In this document: positions 49,332 to 64,000 of the stretch, piece by piece
Layout of the letters: each line of letters begins with the position of its first letter
Numbering within the stretch: position 1 is the first letter of the stretch
From: Polyodon spathula
Taxonomy: Eukaryota; Chordata; Actinopteri; Acipenseriformes; Polyodontidae
Reading direction: 5' to 3'
DNA: 64,000 nt
NCBI RefSeq assembly: GCF_017654505.1
Contig: NC_054535.1
Coordinates: 45,968,664-46,032,663 of the forward strand
Notes under the pieces: model-generated
What the model saw: the letters and a program-made list of their open reading frames with translations, nothing else
The model's database searches: none
What the model was told of the DNA's origin: nothing
Made by a program: the position numbers and the translations under genes

Positions 49332-50599
49332 CCTTGCAAAAGTATTCAGACCCCTGACCAATTCTCTCATATTACCGAATTACAAATGGTACATTGAAAT
49401 TTCGTTCTGTTTGATATTTTATTTTTAAACACTGAAAATCAGAATCAATTATTATAAGGTGACATTGGTTTTATGTTGGAAAATATTTTTAAGAAAAATA
49501 AAAAACTTAAATATTTTGCTTGCATAAGTATTCAACCCCTGTGCTGTGGAAGCTCACAGTTTGCACCGATAAATGAAATTGCCTGACAAGGACACAATTA
49601 CCTTACCATTGGCCTCCACCGGTGAACCATTAAAGTTCCTGTCACATTTTCTGGATAAAAAACCCACAGTTGAAGGCCAACAATCACTTTGAAGAAGCTA
49701 CAGAGTTCAGTGGCTGGGAGTAGAATAATGGTGCACCAGTCAACCATATCAAGAGCTCTGTATAACATTGGCCTGTATGGGAGGGTGGCAAGAAAGAAGC
49801 TGTTACTCAAAAAGTACCATCTGAAAGCACGTCTGGAGTTTGCCAGAAAGCATGAGAGTGACCCAGCTGCAATGTGGGTAAAGGTTTTCTGGTCAGATGA
49901 GACCAAGATAGAGCTTTTTGGCCAAAACTCAAAGCGCTATGTGTGACGCAAACCTAACACTGCCCATGCCTCAAGATACACCATCCCTACAGTGAAGTAT
50001 GGTGGTGGCAGCATCATGCTGTGGGGATGCTTCTCATCAGCAGGGACTGGGCATCTTGTTACAATTGAAGGAAGAATCTCCTTCAGTCCACTAAAAAACT
50101 AAAGCTTGGGAGGAAATTCACCTTTCAGCAGGACAATGATCCCAAGCACAAGGCCAAAGCAACACTGGAGTGGCTCAAGAACAAAAAGGTGGATGTCCTA
50201 CAGTGGCCCAGTCAAAGTCCTGATCTCAATCCCATTGAGAATCTGTGGCGGTATTTGAAAATTGCAGTCCACATGAGTCGTCCAACCAACCTGAACAACC
50301 TGAAGCAAATCTGCCAAGAAGAATGGGCCAAAATCACTCCGACAATGTGTGCAAAGCTGGTACATACTTACCCTAAAAGACTTAAAGCTGTTATTGCAGC
50401 GAAAGGTGGTTCTACTAAGGTGGTTTTATTTTTCTTAAATATTTCCCAACATAAAACCATTGTCACCTTATAATAATTGATTTTGAGTTTAAGTGTTTTA
50501 AAAAAAAAATACCAAAAAGAACGAAATTTCAATGTACCATTTGTAATTCAGTAATATGACAAAATTGGTCAGGGGTCTGAATACTTTTGCAAGGCACTG
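49328..50599 (+). mobile_element. Tc1-like transposon, second family
   Basis: The left terminus AGTGCCTTGCAAAAGTATTC and the right terminus GAATACTTTTGCAAGGCACT are exact inverted copies over the ends. The subterminal sequence (tacaaatggtacattgaaat) is also inverted at the right. It is about 1.27 kb, sits in TA repeats and carries a broken transposase in + orientation. Confidence 0.92.
49689..50473 (+). pseudogene. Tc1-like transposase, disrupted
   Basis: Readable pieces include MVHQSTISRALYNIGLYGR (DNA-binding region), VFWSDETKIELFG (first catalytic Asp), [24 protein letters not shown] (second Asp) and [15 protein letters not shown] (Glu). An in-frame TGA after SKRYV (49944-49946) and a frameshift with stop before FTFQQD break the reading frame. 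All three DDE positions are identifiable, but the gene is dead as it stands. Confidence 0.9.
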
Positions 50600-50613
50600 T
50601 GTATATATATATA

Positions 50614-51483
50614 AGTTGTTGATGCCTATCAGTCTGGAAAGGGTTACAAAGCCATTTCTAAGGCTCTAGGGGTTCCATGAAATCACAATCAGAGCCGTAT
50701 TGTCCAAATGGAGAAAGTTTGGGACAGTGAATCTTCCAAGGAGTGGCCATCCTGCCAAAATCTCTCCAAGAGCAAGGCATAAGTAAGAACCTCATACCAA
50801 CGGTCAAACATTGTGATGGTAGTGTCATGATTTGGGGATGCTTTGCTGCATCAGGACCTGGACAACTTGCCGTCATTGAAGGAACCATGAATTCTGCTCT
50901 GAATCAGAGAATTCTACAGGAGAATGTCAGACCATCTGTCCGTGAGCTGAAGCTGAAGAACAGCTGGGTCATGTAGCAAGACAATGATCCGAAACACACA
51001 AGCAAGTCTACTTCAGAATGGTTGAAGAACAAGAAATTTTAAGTTTTGGAATGGGCTAGTCAAAGTCCAGACCTAAACCCCATTGAGATGTTGTGGCAGG
51101 AACTGAAACGCGCAATTTATACTTGAAAACCCACAAATGTCACTGAGTTGTAGCAGTTGAAGCTACATGAAGGAGTGGGCCAAAATTCCTCCATGGCGCT
51201 GTGATCAATAACTAAAGGAAGGGTTTGTTTGCAGTTATTGTTGCTAAAGGTGGAGTAAGCAGTTATTGAGTCTAAGGGGGTGATTACTTTTTCACATGGG
51301 CATTGGGTGTTGCATAAGTTTCTTTAATAAATAAATGAAATAATATAAAAATGTTGTTTTTGTTTGTTCATTCAGGGTCCCTTTTATCTAATATTAGATT
51401 TTGGTTGAAGATCTGATAACATTCAGTGTCAAAAATATACAAAAATGCAGAAAATCAGACAGGGGCAAATACTTTTTCACGGC

Positions 51484-51486
<3 letters not shown>
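50614..51486 (+). mobile_element. 5'-truncated Tc1-like transposon of the 227-1826 family
   Basis: Starts within the transposase (GATGCCTATCAGTCTGGAAA) and continues to the right terminus (gggcaaatactttttcacgg). It shares transposase and subterminal sequence with the element at 227-1826. The left inverted repeat is missing; a TA tract separates it from the element ending at 50599. Confidence 0.88.
50619..51269 (+). pseudogene. Tc1-like transposase remnant
   Basis: Readable from [18 protein letters not shown] to a TGA at 51267-51269. DDE landmarks: [22 protein letters not shown] after a TAG stop, and [11 protein letters not shown] deletion after the N-terminal helix and several stops make it nonfunctional. 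Confidence 0.8.
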
Positions 51487-51568
<82 letters not shown>

Positions 51569-51671
51569 CAACAATTGCAATAACATAAGAAATAATTTAT
51601 GGTTTATATATAATATATATAATTGCAATATTAAATAAGAAATAATAATTTATTATTCTATTAATAATATA

Positions 51672-51718
<47 letters not shown>

Positions 51719-51735
51719 TATATATATATATGTTT
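51487..51735 (+). repeat. (TA)n microsatellites
   Basis: TA tracts at about 51487-51563 and 51674-51730, with AT-rich sequence between them. Confidence 0.85.
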
Positions 51736-55001
<3,266 letters not shown>

Positions 55002-58000
55002 TGTGTGTGTATAATATATGTAATTTTGTAATATCCTGTTAATTAGAATTTATTGAGTTTGTATTTTGATCATTTTCTTGACTCACCTATTCAAAGTTAT
55101 CCTATTTACCTGTTATATTCATGGTATTTGCCTATTGATTTAAGATCATTGCTATTATAGAAAGACAAATATAAATTTTGATGAATGCTTGCTTTTACTT
55201 ATAATTGACAAGTCACATTGAAGCTCAAGTACCCAAATATTATCTGATTATATATTGAATATTTTGACACTAATTAACTTTCTTACTGTTGTATTGTATT
55301 ACTGAACTCACTTTGATAAAATGTATAGGTTACATAACTGTTGTGTTGTTATTGCTTGACTGTTTCATTTTCTCAGATCTTGAGCTTGGTTAGAATTACT
55401 AATTAAGAGTGCTAATTAATTAATTCAGTTAGTTACTCTTGATTGGATACTGTAAATGTATTTACTTCTTCCTACACTAGCAGTCCACAGTATATATTTA
55501 TCCACCAAGAATCTTCTGGATTTAGACAGGATTGAAATATACACATGTTCTCCTACTGTATCAGTGATACTCAGCAATTCCATGAAAAGTGGCAAAATTG
55601 CTTCCTTTTAAACAATGACAGGCTACTAGCGATCACATTATTAAACATAAATGAAAATGCAACACACAATCAGTAACCTTCTTTGAAAATACATTCTTCT
55701 TAAATCAGCACTGATCTGACTAACCACTCCACCTTAACTGATCCAACCTCTTCTACCTCCTTTTTGAACTTCTACGAATTGTTTTCAGTGACATTACCGA
55801 CGTGAAACAGTTTGTCTAAGCAAACACTAGTCTATTAGATGTACCTCTAATCTCTCAGATAATTGCCATCCTTTTTCATTTATTTATTTTTGCAGTTACT
55901 CTGCATATATCAAAATATTTAATGTTTTTGTGTTTTGTTTTATTTAGAGAGAGGTGGCACTAAACACAAATAAGGTTTCAAGTTTGTAGATTACCTATTT
56001 GACTACATCGTTGCCACACAGATTGGGGATGAAAAAGAATAAAAGTATGGATCACAGCCAGGCAGCTGGAGCAATATTTGTATTCTGAGGTTAACCAGTT
56101 AAATGGGATGTTTGCCTGGTGTTTCATGCATCCATCACATATTTCCTCATAAACTCTGGTGTTGGTGGCATTGACAGTGCTTTCCTGTTAACCATGAAGT
56201 TCAAGTCTTGCCAGAAGGCAGCAGTATTCATACATTGGCAGGTTAAATATATTTAGCTGCTGGGTGCCTGTATTTTAAGCCATCTGTCTGAAGCCTCAGC
56301 CACTGTGAAACCATGGAAGGACAGTTATGTCTCTTTTTTACAAGTACAACGTTTTCAGCTTAATTATAATTTCCTTTGCAGCAGAAACCAGACAATGCTT
56401 CCAAACATCCCAAGACAACACTGCAATATTTCATCATTGAGCGTTTCCATGAAGTTTGACTCATTCACCGTTCTTGAATTATTTCATGCATCCTCAGCAG
56501 GGTCAATTAATTAACCAAGGAGCTGTTTGGTAAACAATGTTTGTATAAAATAACAGAAAAGCCAAGGTTGCCTGACCCTGCTGTACTGCATAGCATTTAA
56601 TTTTGAAAAATGTTTTTGATAGAAGGCTAAAAAAAAAAAAAAAACTACTACCGTTAATATTGTACAATTGTATACAGGACACATATTCAAATGAGAAACG
56701 AGAGTGCAGGGAGAGGGGTTGTGCGAGAACACATTCTTTTTCTGTACCAAGTGTTTTTAGGGCAGTTTGCTTTTCAGGGTTTGAATGGGTAATGGGTAAC
56801 CCAAAACAAAAGCAACCATTAAACAAACATTTGAACTTGCTAAGAATGAAGGTTATTCAGGTTTTAAATATTGAGGTTTAATTCTTAGTGTTTTTAGTTG
56901 CAGAAGTCCATCTAGTGGTAAGCTGCAGTTAGAACATAGACCTTTAAACACCAACACTACTACCCTCTAGTGTTTATGGCAGACAAAAATATGTATAATA
57001 TGTGTATAATATAAAATCCCTGTATTTGTTGTGTGAACTTACAAGTGTTAATCTTCGCTGTGTTACTTGTAATCTAATAGGTTGCTTCCAATGACATGTA
57101 GTAAAAGCAGCAATATAGATGATGGCATTTACAAAGGTGCAATTCAGTATTTATTTGTGGACTTTATTTGTTATTTATAGAAGTGTGTATTCCAAATTCT
57201 GTTGTGCTGCCAACATGGTAGCTTCCATATGGGTGATCCTGTGAAGACTTCTGAACATAAAGCCTCTGTTTTATGATGAATATTTTAAGCAGAATAGTTT
57301 GTTCAGACTGAAAATGAAGTAGCTTATTGAATTACATTGGATTGATCGAATACCAGTAAACGAACATGATTTTTTCTTTAGCTTCTAAATTCAAGTAATC
57401 AATCCCTCCCCCTCCCCTGATAAAATTAAAACCTATTTCTTCCCTTGCCTTTTAATATGAGCATGTTATAAACTTTAAATCCATTACGATTATTGTGGTC
57501 TAAAAAAAAAAAAAAAGCTCCCCAAAAAAATAAATAAATAAATAAACAATGGTTCTAAACAAAAAATATATAATTTCTGCATTTTACATTCAAGTTGGCC
57601 ATGGTCAATGTCCAAAGCCACCTTTTTTTTTCCGTAGATGATAAAATAAATCTCACGACACCTGCCAACTCACCTTCACACATTTCAGTGATCAATGCAG
57701 TGGTGAAACATTTCTTTATAAAAATAAAAAAAGGAACAAACATTCAAGACACAAGAGACATCTTCCTGCCATACTACTGTATTCCATCTTTCAAAAAGAA
57801 AGACAAGATTTTTAATATTACTTAACAATATGTTAAAAAAGTAGCCAGTTAGGCTTCGGTGTTAATACAATATACACTCTATAACAGATCGATAGTGTGA
57901 GTATTGTTCTTTTTAAATTCCATTCTGCAAGTATTCAAATACATTCAAACACATAGCGTAAGCTGTACTCTTCTGAAACCGTGAATTGTGAAACAGAACA

Positions 58001-58413
58001 AAAAAACCTGTGTCAAGTATTAGCCTTCCTTTTTAAAATCTTGTTTGGGGAATGCTGGAGCAGAGTAGAGTGACACTGACCAAGATCAATCCTTTGTCAG
58101 TAATCTGAATGAAGTGCCGGATGCATGTGTGATAGCCACAGTTAACGTTTTCTTTTCTATTTTTGGAGGGCCTTCATCCAAACGTAAGTTAAGCAGTCTG
58201 GACTACTCCAGGATATGGCCAGTCAAGAGAAATGTCCCACTCGTAGACTACAAGCACACAAGCAAACAAATCCAGGTAGAAGGTAGCTGCTTTTTTTTCA
58301 GGTTTTGCAAGATTATTAGGCCAAAAGTGTTCTTCACAGAGGAGCTTTTAGCAAAGCAGGACTGAGTCAGCAGCGTCATCGTTGATTGGTTTCTGCAAAG
58401 TCTTTGTATACTG
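55002..58413. other. Intergenic and FAM193A 3' UTR region
   Basis: No gene was recognised on +. The part adjoining 58413 should be FAM193A 3' UTR on the minus strand. A variant signal (ATTAAA on minus) lies near 57815 and canonical AATAAA on minus near 57150-57175, so the UTR end is uncertain. A-runs occur at 56629-56643 and 57501-57515. Confidence 0.4.
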
Positions 58414-59308
<895 letters not shown>

Positions 59309-59651
59309 TTAATTTAAAGTGGCAAACACTGACTACATAAAAAAAAAAAAGTCTTGAGTTAGAAAGATTAACTAATCAAATGTTAAACAGGACACCGAAG
59401 AAAGCTCTATAGCGGTTCCCAAACTGTGGGTTGTAGAGCCAAACACAGTAAAACAAACATCTTTAATCTGACAAAAATAAAACAGACAAAAGATAAAATC
59501 ACTACTTGACAAATAAATTACAACAATGCAGCCCCCCCACCCAAATATAAATGGTCTGGACCAGAAAGTTATCACATGCTCCAACTGAACATATTCACCA
59601 GTGCTCGGTAGTTATGCTGGTAATGTGTATTTATGCAAACCATTTGTTAAA

Positions 59652-61228
59652 ATGGATACGTTTTTAAAACAAAGGAGTACTAGCGATCTAAGTACAAGTC
59701 CAACGCCTCCAACTGTAAAGAAAAGCAAACCAGTTTCAAGGAATTATGACCAGTTATGTTGAGTTTGGCTTTATTGCTTGTGGGGCTGAAAATGATCTAG
59801 CTCCAAACTGTGTGTTGTGCTTGGAAATGCTTGCAAAGGGAAAGACGACACCAACATTTTAAAAGCATCTAATTACCCAACACCCCGAATATGCAAAAGG
59901 ATGTGATTTTTAAAATAATATATTGGCCAAGCCATGTGTTTTAAGAAATGCCACAGTTCCTGAAAAAGCCATGAAATGCATCGCGTCTTGCATCTCTACA
60001 CATTGCAAAATCAAAAAAGCCTCACAAATCAGTGAGGAGCTGTTATTATCCGCCTAATTGGATATCGGTGAGCAAAGGCTAGGTAAGGAAGCCGCACAAA
60101 AGATCCAATGTTTGCCACTGTCAACGAATACTGTACAAAGGCGTATTGAAAAAATGTCAGTAGATGTAAGTTTGCAGCTCACTCAATGGCTTTGTGAAAG
60201 CTGCATGTTCATTCTTCAAATTGATGAAAGCACAGACATCAACAAATCTGCACATCTCATGGTTTTTGTACGTTGTGTGTTGCATGAGGAGGTTATTGAA
60301 GATTTTTTTATTTTATGACAAGCTCAAGGATAGAACCACAGGTGCCACCATTTCTGAATGCTTAAATAACTACATTAAATCTGAGGGTCTCTAATAGAAA
60401 AAAAGTGTGTTGCATTGTGCACGGATGGTGCTGCAGCAATGACTGGTAAACACAGTGGAGTAACAGCAAGATTTCTGGAAGTTGCAAGCAATGCTGTAAC
60501 AACCATTGCTTTTTACATCATCAGGCACTCAAATGCAAGGTAATGCAGCCAGACCATGAAGTTTTGAATACTGCAATCAAAATGGGTTGTCAAAGTAGCT
60601 TATTTGGTCGACGTATTCAGCCATCTGAACAACCTTAATGGACGTTTGCAGGGGAAAAATGCCTGTTTTAACTTTCAAAAGACAAAATTGTCACCTTTCA
60701 GAAGAAAGTGAAACTGTGGGAAAACTTAAGTTGAAAATGGCATGCTGGACATGTTTCCTCATTGTGCCAAACTAGACATGTGGCTATAAAATAAATGGTC
60801 ATCTTTCACTTAAATGATTTTGCCACAAAACTAGTGGAATATTTTCCAGATGTCAAAGATGAAGCCTGGGACTGGGTTTAAAATCCTCACCACAGTTCAA
60901 CACAAGACTTAACTGGAAGATCTGAAGAAGAACTGACTAAATAGTCTTCAGACAGGACTCTTAACTTCAGTTTCGTCAAGACCCAAATGCCCTTGGCACA
61001 TTCTGGGTTTGTGTTGTTGGAATACCCAACTTTGGAGTCACAGGCACTGAAAGTACTTGTTTCCTTGTCTACAACTTATGCAAATCCACATTTTCAGCTA
61101 TGAAGAACAAATACCGTGCCAGAATGCAACCATCCAATGATCTGAGTGTCAGTTTATCTAGCATCAATCCAAGATTAGACCTTCTCTGTGGAAAAAGCAA
61201 GCACACCCTTCACACTGAACAGCTATAA
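59652..61228 (+). pseudogene. hAT-family transposase (ZBED/SCAND3-like), decayed, in FAM193A intron sequence
   Basis: Starts MDTFLKQRSTSDLSTSPTPP and continues with a degraded BED-finger region. Next come RRIEKMSVDVSLQLTQWL, LQIDESTDINKSAHLMVF and TDGAAAMTGKHSGVTARFL, which are hAT core landmarks. The C-terminal FSAMKNKYRARMQPSNDLSV ends at a TAA (61226-61228). Many stops and frameshifts are present. It lies antisense to FAM193A and is a different copy from the hAT relic at 9676-11426, though of a related type. Confidence 0.82.
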
Positions 61229-61325
61229 AAGTTAACTATGTATTTGTTATACAAGCACAGAATTGCAAAAAAAAAAAAAAAAAGCTAGAATAGCCTCAAA
61301 CAAAAATATGGTTGTGTAAGAAGGC

Positions 61326-61361
<36 letters not shown>

Positions 61362-61382
61362 TAATAATAAATAATAATAAAT
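61326..61382 (+). repeat. (AAT)n microsatellite
   Basis: AAT repeats with interruptions, shortly after the hAT relic. Confidence 0.85.
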
Positions 61383-64000
61383 GTATTTTTTAAATTAGTT
61401 TGAACTTTGATTAAATAATTCAAGTTATTTAAAAAACAAACTAAATGCTACAAATACCTGTTCCATTGTATAAAACTAAGTGAAATTTTACTCAAAGTGC
61501 AATTGTACGTGTTGTATTTCTAACAGTGATCACCTTAAAAGCAGTAAAAAACAAGGTTTATAGATCTGTGCAGGTAGCCTTTCTGTTTTACTTGATAAAA
61601 TACAGCAAGTTATTATATTATTATTTTTTCTACCTATCATTTTGTGTAAATAAGCAATTTCTAAACCTTTATTCTCACTAAGTTTTTGAACTTTTTTGGT
61701 TGCTACTGCTTTTTCACACACTGTCTCACTGGGCAGAAAATGATCTGGCTACTCAGGTGGGTCATGAGCAGCATTCCCTCGAAGATTTTTAGATTCTGAG
61801 AAACTTGCCATTTTGACTGAGAAAAGGTAAATTATCAGTGCAAAACTTTCTGCAATGCATCAACTGTTTAATTTATTATTTTTGTTTAAACAATTTTGAA
61901 ACAATACTCCAACATTAGTATCTGAACAATTTTACAATTAGCTTTAATTTTAAACATATACAACACATTTACTCTGGCTCTGTCTCCAATTCATCCTCTG
62001 TATATTTAACTCTATTAAGCCTGTCCGAGATCCTATCATAACTGCAGCCTTGCCAGTTGTTACTTAGATATAGACTGCATGCTAAGCTGGTGGTCTGCAT
62101 AGAATTGCTTTATACTACTGCAAAAAACACTGGCGTCAGCACTGCCTTCAATTGTAACCACCTTGAGAAAGCTAACCTTTTGACTAAGAAGCACAGAAAT
62201 CCAATAATACCACACAATAGTATACTCAAAAGTGTAACATATCCAACTAAAATCTGTTTTCGTTGGATATATCATTACATAGCGGGACAAGATTGGCCTT
62301 ATTTCGGGTTCGTGCCCCTATAATAACATGACCCAGAAACTGAAACTTGAATTTTTAGCGCACTTTTATTGTTGTATAAAACAAAAATAAACAAAAACCT
62401 AGCTCTTACGAGCACTAACTAAACTTAAGCAGGTCCCTGACTAACTTGCAGGACAGCAGCATCCTCTAGCAGACTGACTGCTCTCCTTAAATATTGGCAG
62501 TTGGCTCTAATTTACAATAACGAGCCAACTGTCAAAACAATTAACAAATACAATTAAACAATACAATTAAATAATAAAAAAACACAATTAGCTTGGCAGG
62601 GAGGCTTTTCACTTCCCCTGTCACAAAACAAATACTTTTACATTTGCAGGGCCCCTGCTCTGCTACAATAGTTTGATTTATTATTATACCACACTTAACC
62701 ACTTCAACACCATGACGTATGCACATAAGTCAAATGAAAACCCACTTACAGTACCATGTGGTACGTGCGTACATCAAGTTTCCCATTCTATTCTATGAGC
62801 GGTTTCTTAGTCTAGCGTTTCGGGTTTCATTCTCTAAGGCAGTGCTAGTACTGTGGAATGTGTAATAAAAGTCGGGGGAGGGTCAGGTGACATTTGTATC
62901 TAATTGTGTGTCATGTAGCGATTCCAATCTACCTGTGGGTGTTTACACGACAGATGTATTCCGGGAAGCCATTCAACTTTTACAAGTGTGTATATAAACA
63001 GTGCCTCACCCACTTTCAAAATGTGCACCTTTTGTTGCCTTATAGCCTGGAATTAAAATGCATTAAAATAGTTTCTTTTTTTTCATTTATCTACACATTC
63101 AACAGAATGTCTTAAAGAGCCAAGCACTCACCAGGTATCTACTGTTAAGCTTATATATTTATTATTATAGCATCATTATGAAAAAACAATGAAGCGAATT
63201 CATGCATGCACTATATATATATAGTGTTTTAAATTATAAATTCATTTTATTATTAGTTTTACTTGTTTAGTTGTAGTTTAGATAGTTTTTATCGAAAGCT
63301 AAACATGGCAACGTACGTAGTCTTTCTATAATGAGCAAAGGGAGTGAAGCTGGTTCAGAGGATTTTGAAACCAGCGACAGTGATGCGGACTGATCACACA
63401 GCAATAATGAAGAGGATGTGGAGCCAAAAACAGTACAAACTGTACAAACAGAAGAGCATGCAGTTACTGTACGGGTAAGCCAGCTGCAAACTGGAAGCTG
63501 TTGGTTTGAAATGGCAGTGCTGTGACAAAACACAGCACTGGGTACAAGGCAATGCGGCAGCCAGATCCATCACAATGCCTGTGCAAAGTAGCGGTGTACA
63601 TGCACTTGTGACTATCCCTCCAACACAAGGGAAGCAGAGACTGCAACAAAGGTGCAGAGTCTGCTACTAAAATGAAAACAAAAGACAGCACAAGAAAAAT
63701 TATGCAGTTGTTTGCGAAGGCAGCCCCGGGTTCTGTTGTATTGAACATTTCAATAAATGGCACAGAGCATTTCGATAATAGCATACACTTTGATGTTGTT
63801 TAATTTTTTTGATATTTACTGTTTACTGATTATTACTGTTATTAGCAGTGTTTTTGTTCAAAAACAAAACAAAAAAAAAACTTGTTTTTATCTCTATATT
63901 GAATATCGGTATGTAGTACTCAGCAACATAAACAGTTTTGGTCATTTATTTGTGTTTTGTTCATATATGTTAACATTTTATAGCAATTACAGGTTTGAAA
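61383..64000. other. Intron/intergenic remainder; no exon established
   Basis: Presumed FAM193A intron on the minus strand. A segment at about 62340-62710 looks like a dispersed repeat remnant, family unknown. A short acidic frame near 63331 (MSKGSEAGSEDFETSDSDAD) hits a TGA at once. No splice-bounded FAM193A exon was recognised. Confidence 0.35.

Noticed and set aside
63331..63480. Acidic peptide MSKGSEAGSEDFETSDSDAD, considered as an SCPP or transposase start
   Set aside because: An in-frame TGA follows immediately, there is no signal peptide, and downstream frames show no recognisable domain.

Overview
This is vertebrate nuclear DNA: AT-rich, with spliced genes, GT-AG introns, poly(A) signals, intron-sized gaps, microsatellites and many decayed Tc1-like, hAT and Harbinger-type DNA transposons. 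The transposon mix and a dentin-sialophosphoprotein-like acidic gene cluster suggest a non-teleost bony fish (gar, bowfin, sturgeon or bichir grade). This assignment is an inference; no species-diagnostic marker was seen.

Left third (1-28,000): a same-strand (+) cluster of secretory calcium-binding phosphoprotein (SCPP) genes. (i) The 3' part of a DSPP-like gene (exons 45-89 and 3515-5416) has a conserved MQG/DDPN-type processing site, a 72-bp repeat block and a long Ser-Asp repeat tail. (ii) A complete six-coding-exon acidic SCPP gene (13787-17544) has a TATA-type promoter and a noncoding first exon. Its exons 3 and 5 (counting the noncoding exon) resemble bone sialoprotein (IBSP). (iii) A lone SCPP-style terminal exon (22334-22504) has no recognisable upstream exons. 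(iv) A complete small SCPP gene (24973-27767) has a Tyr-rich basic exon, also IBSP-like. All coding introns I could define are phase 0, as is usual for SCPP genes. These proteins would be secreted, phosphorylated by a FAM20C-type kinase and deposited in mineralizing matrix.

Middle (28,000-37,700): a palindromic foldback element, three tRNA genes (Lys-CTT, Ile-AAT and intron-containing Leu-CAA), a Harbinger transposase remnant and a duplicated ~460-480 bp repeat.

Right part (37,700-64,000): TNIP2 (ABIN-2) on +, complete in six coding exons. A 16-kb gene-poor gap with several Tc1-like elements follows, then the last two coding exons of FAM193A on the minus strand. TNIP2 and FAM193A are convergent, the arrangement I recall for human 4p16.3. 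A hAT-like pseudogene sits in FAM193A intron sequence. No CRISPR or prokaryotic feature was seen.
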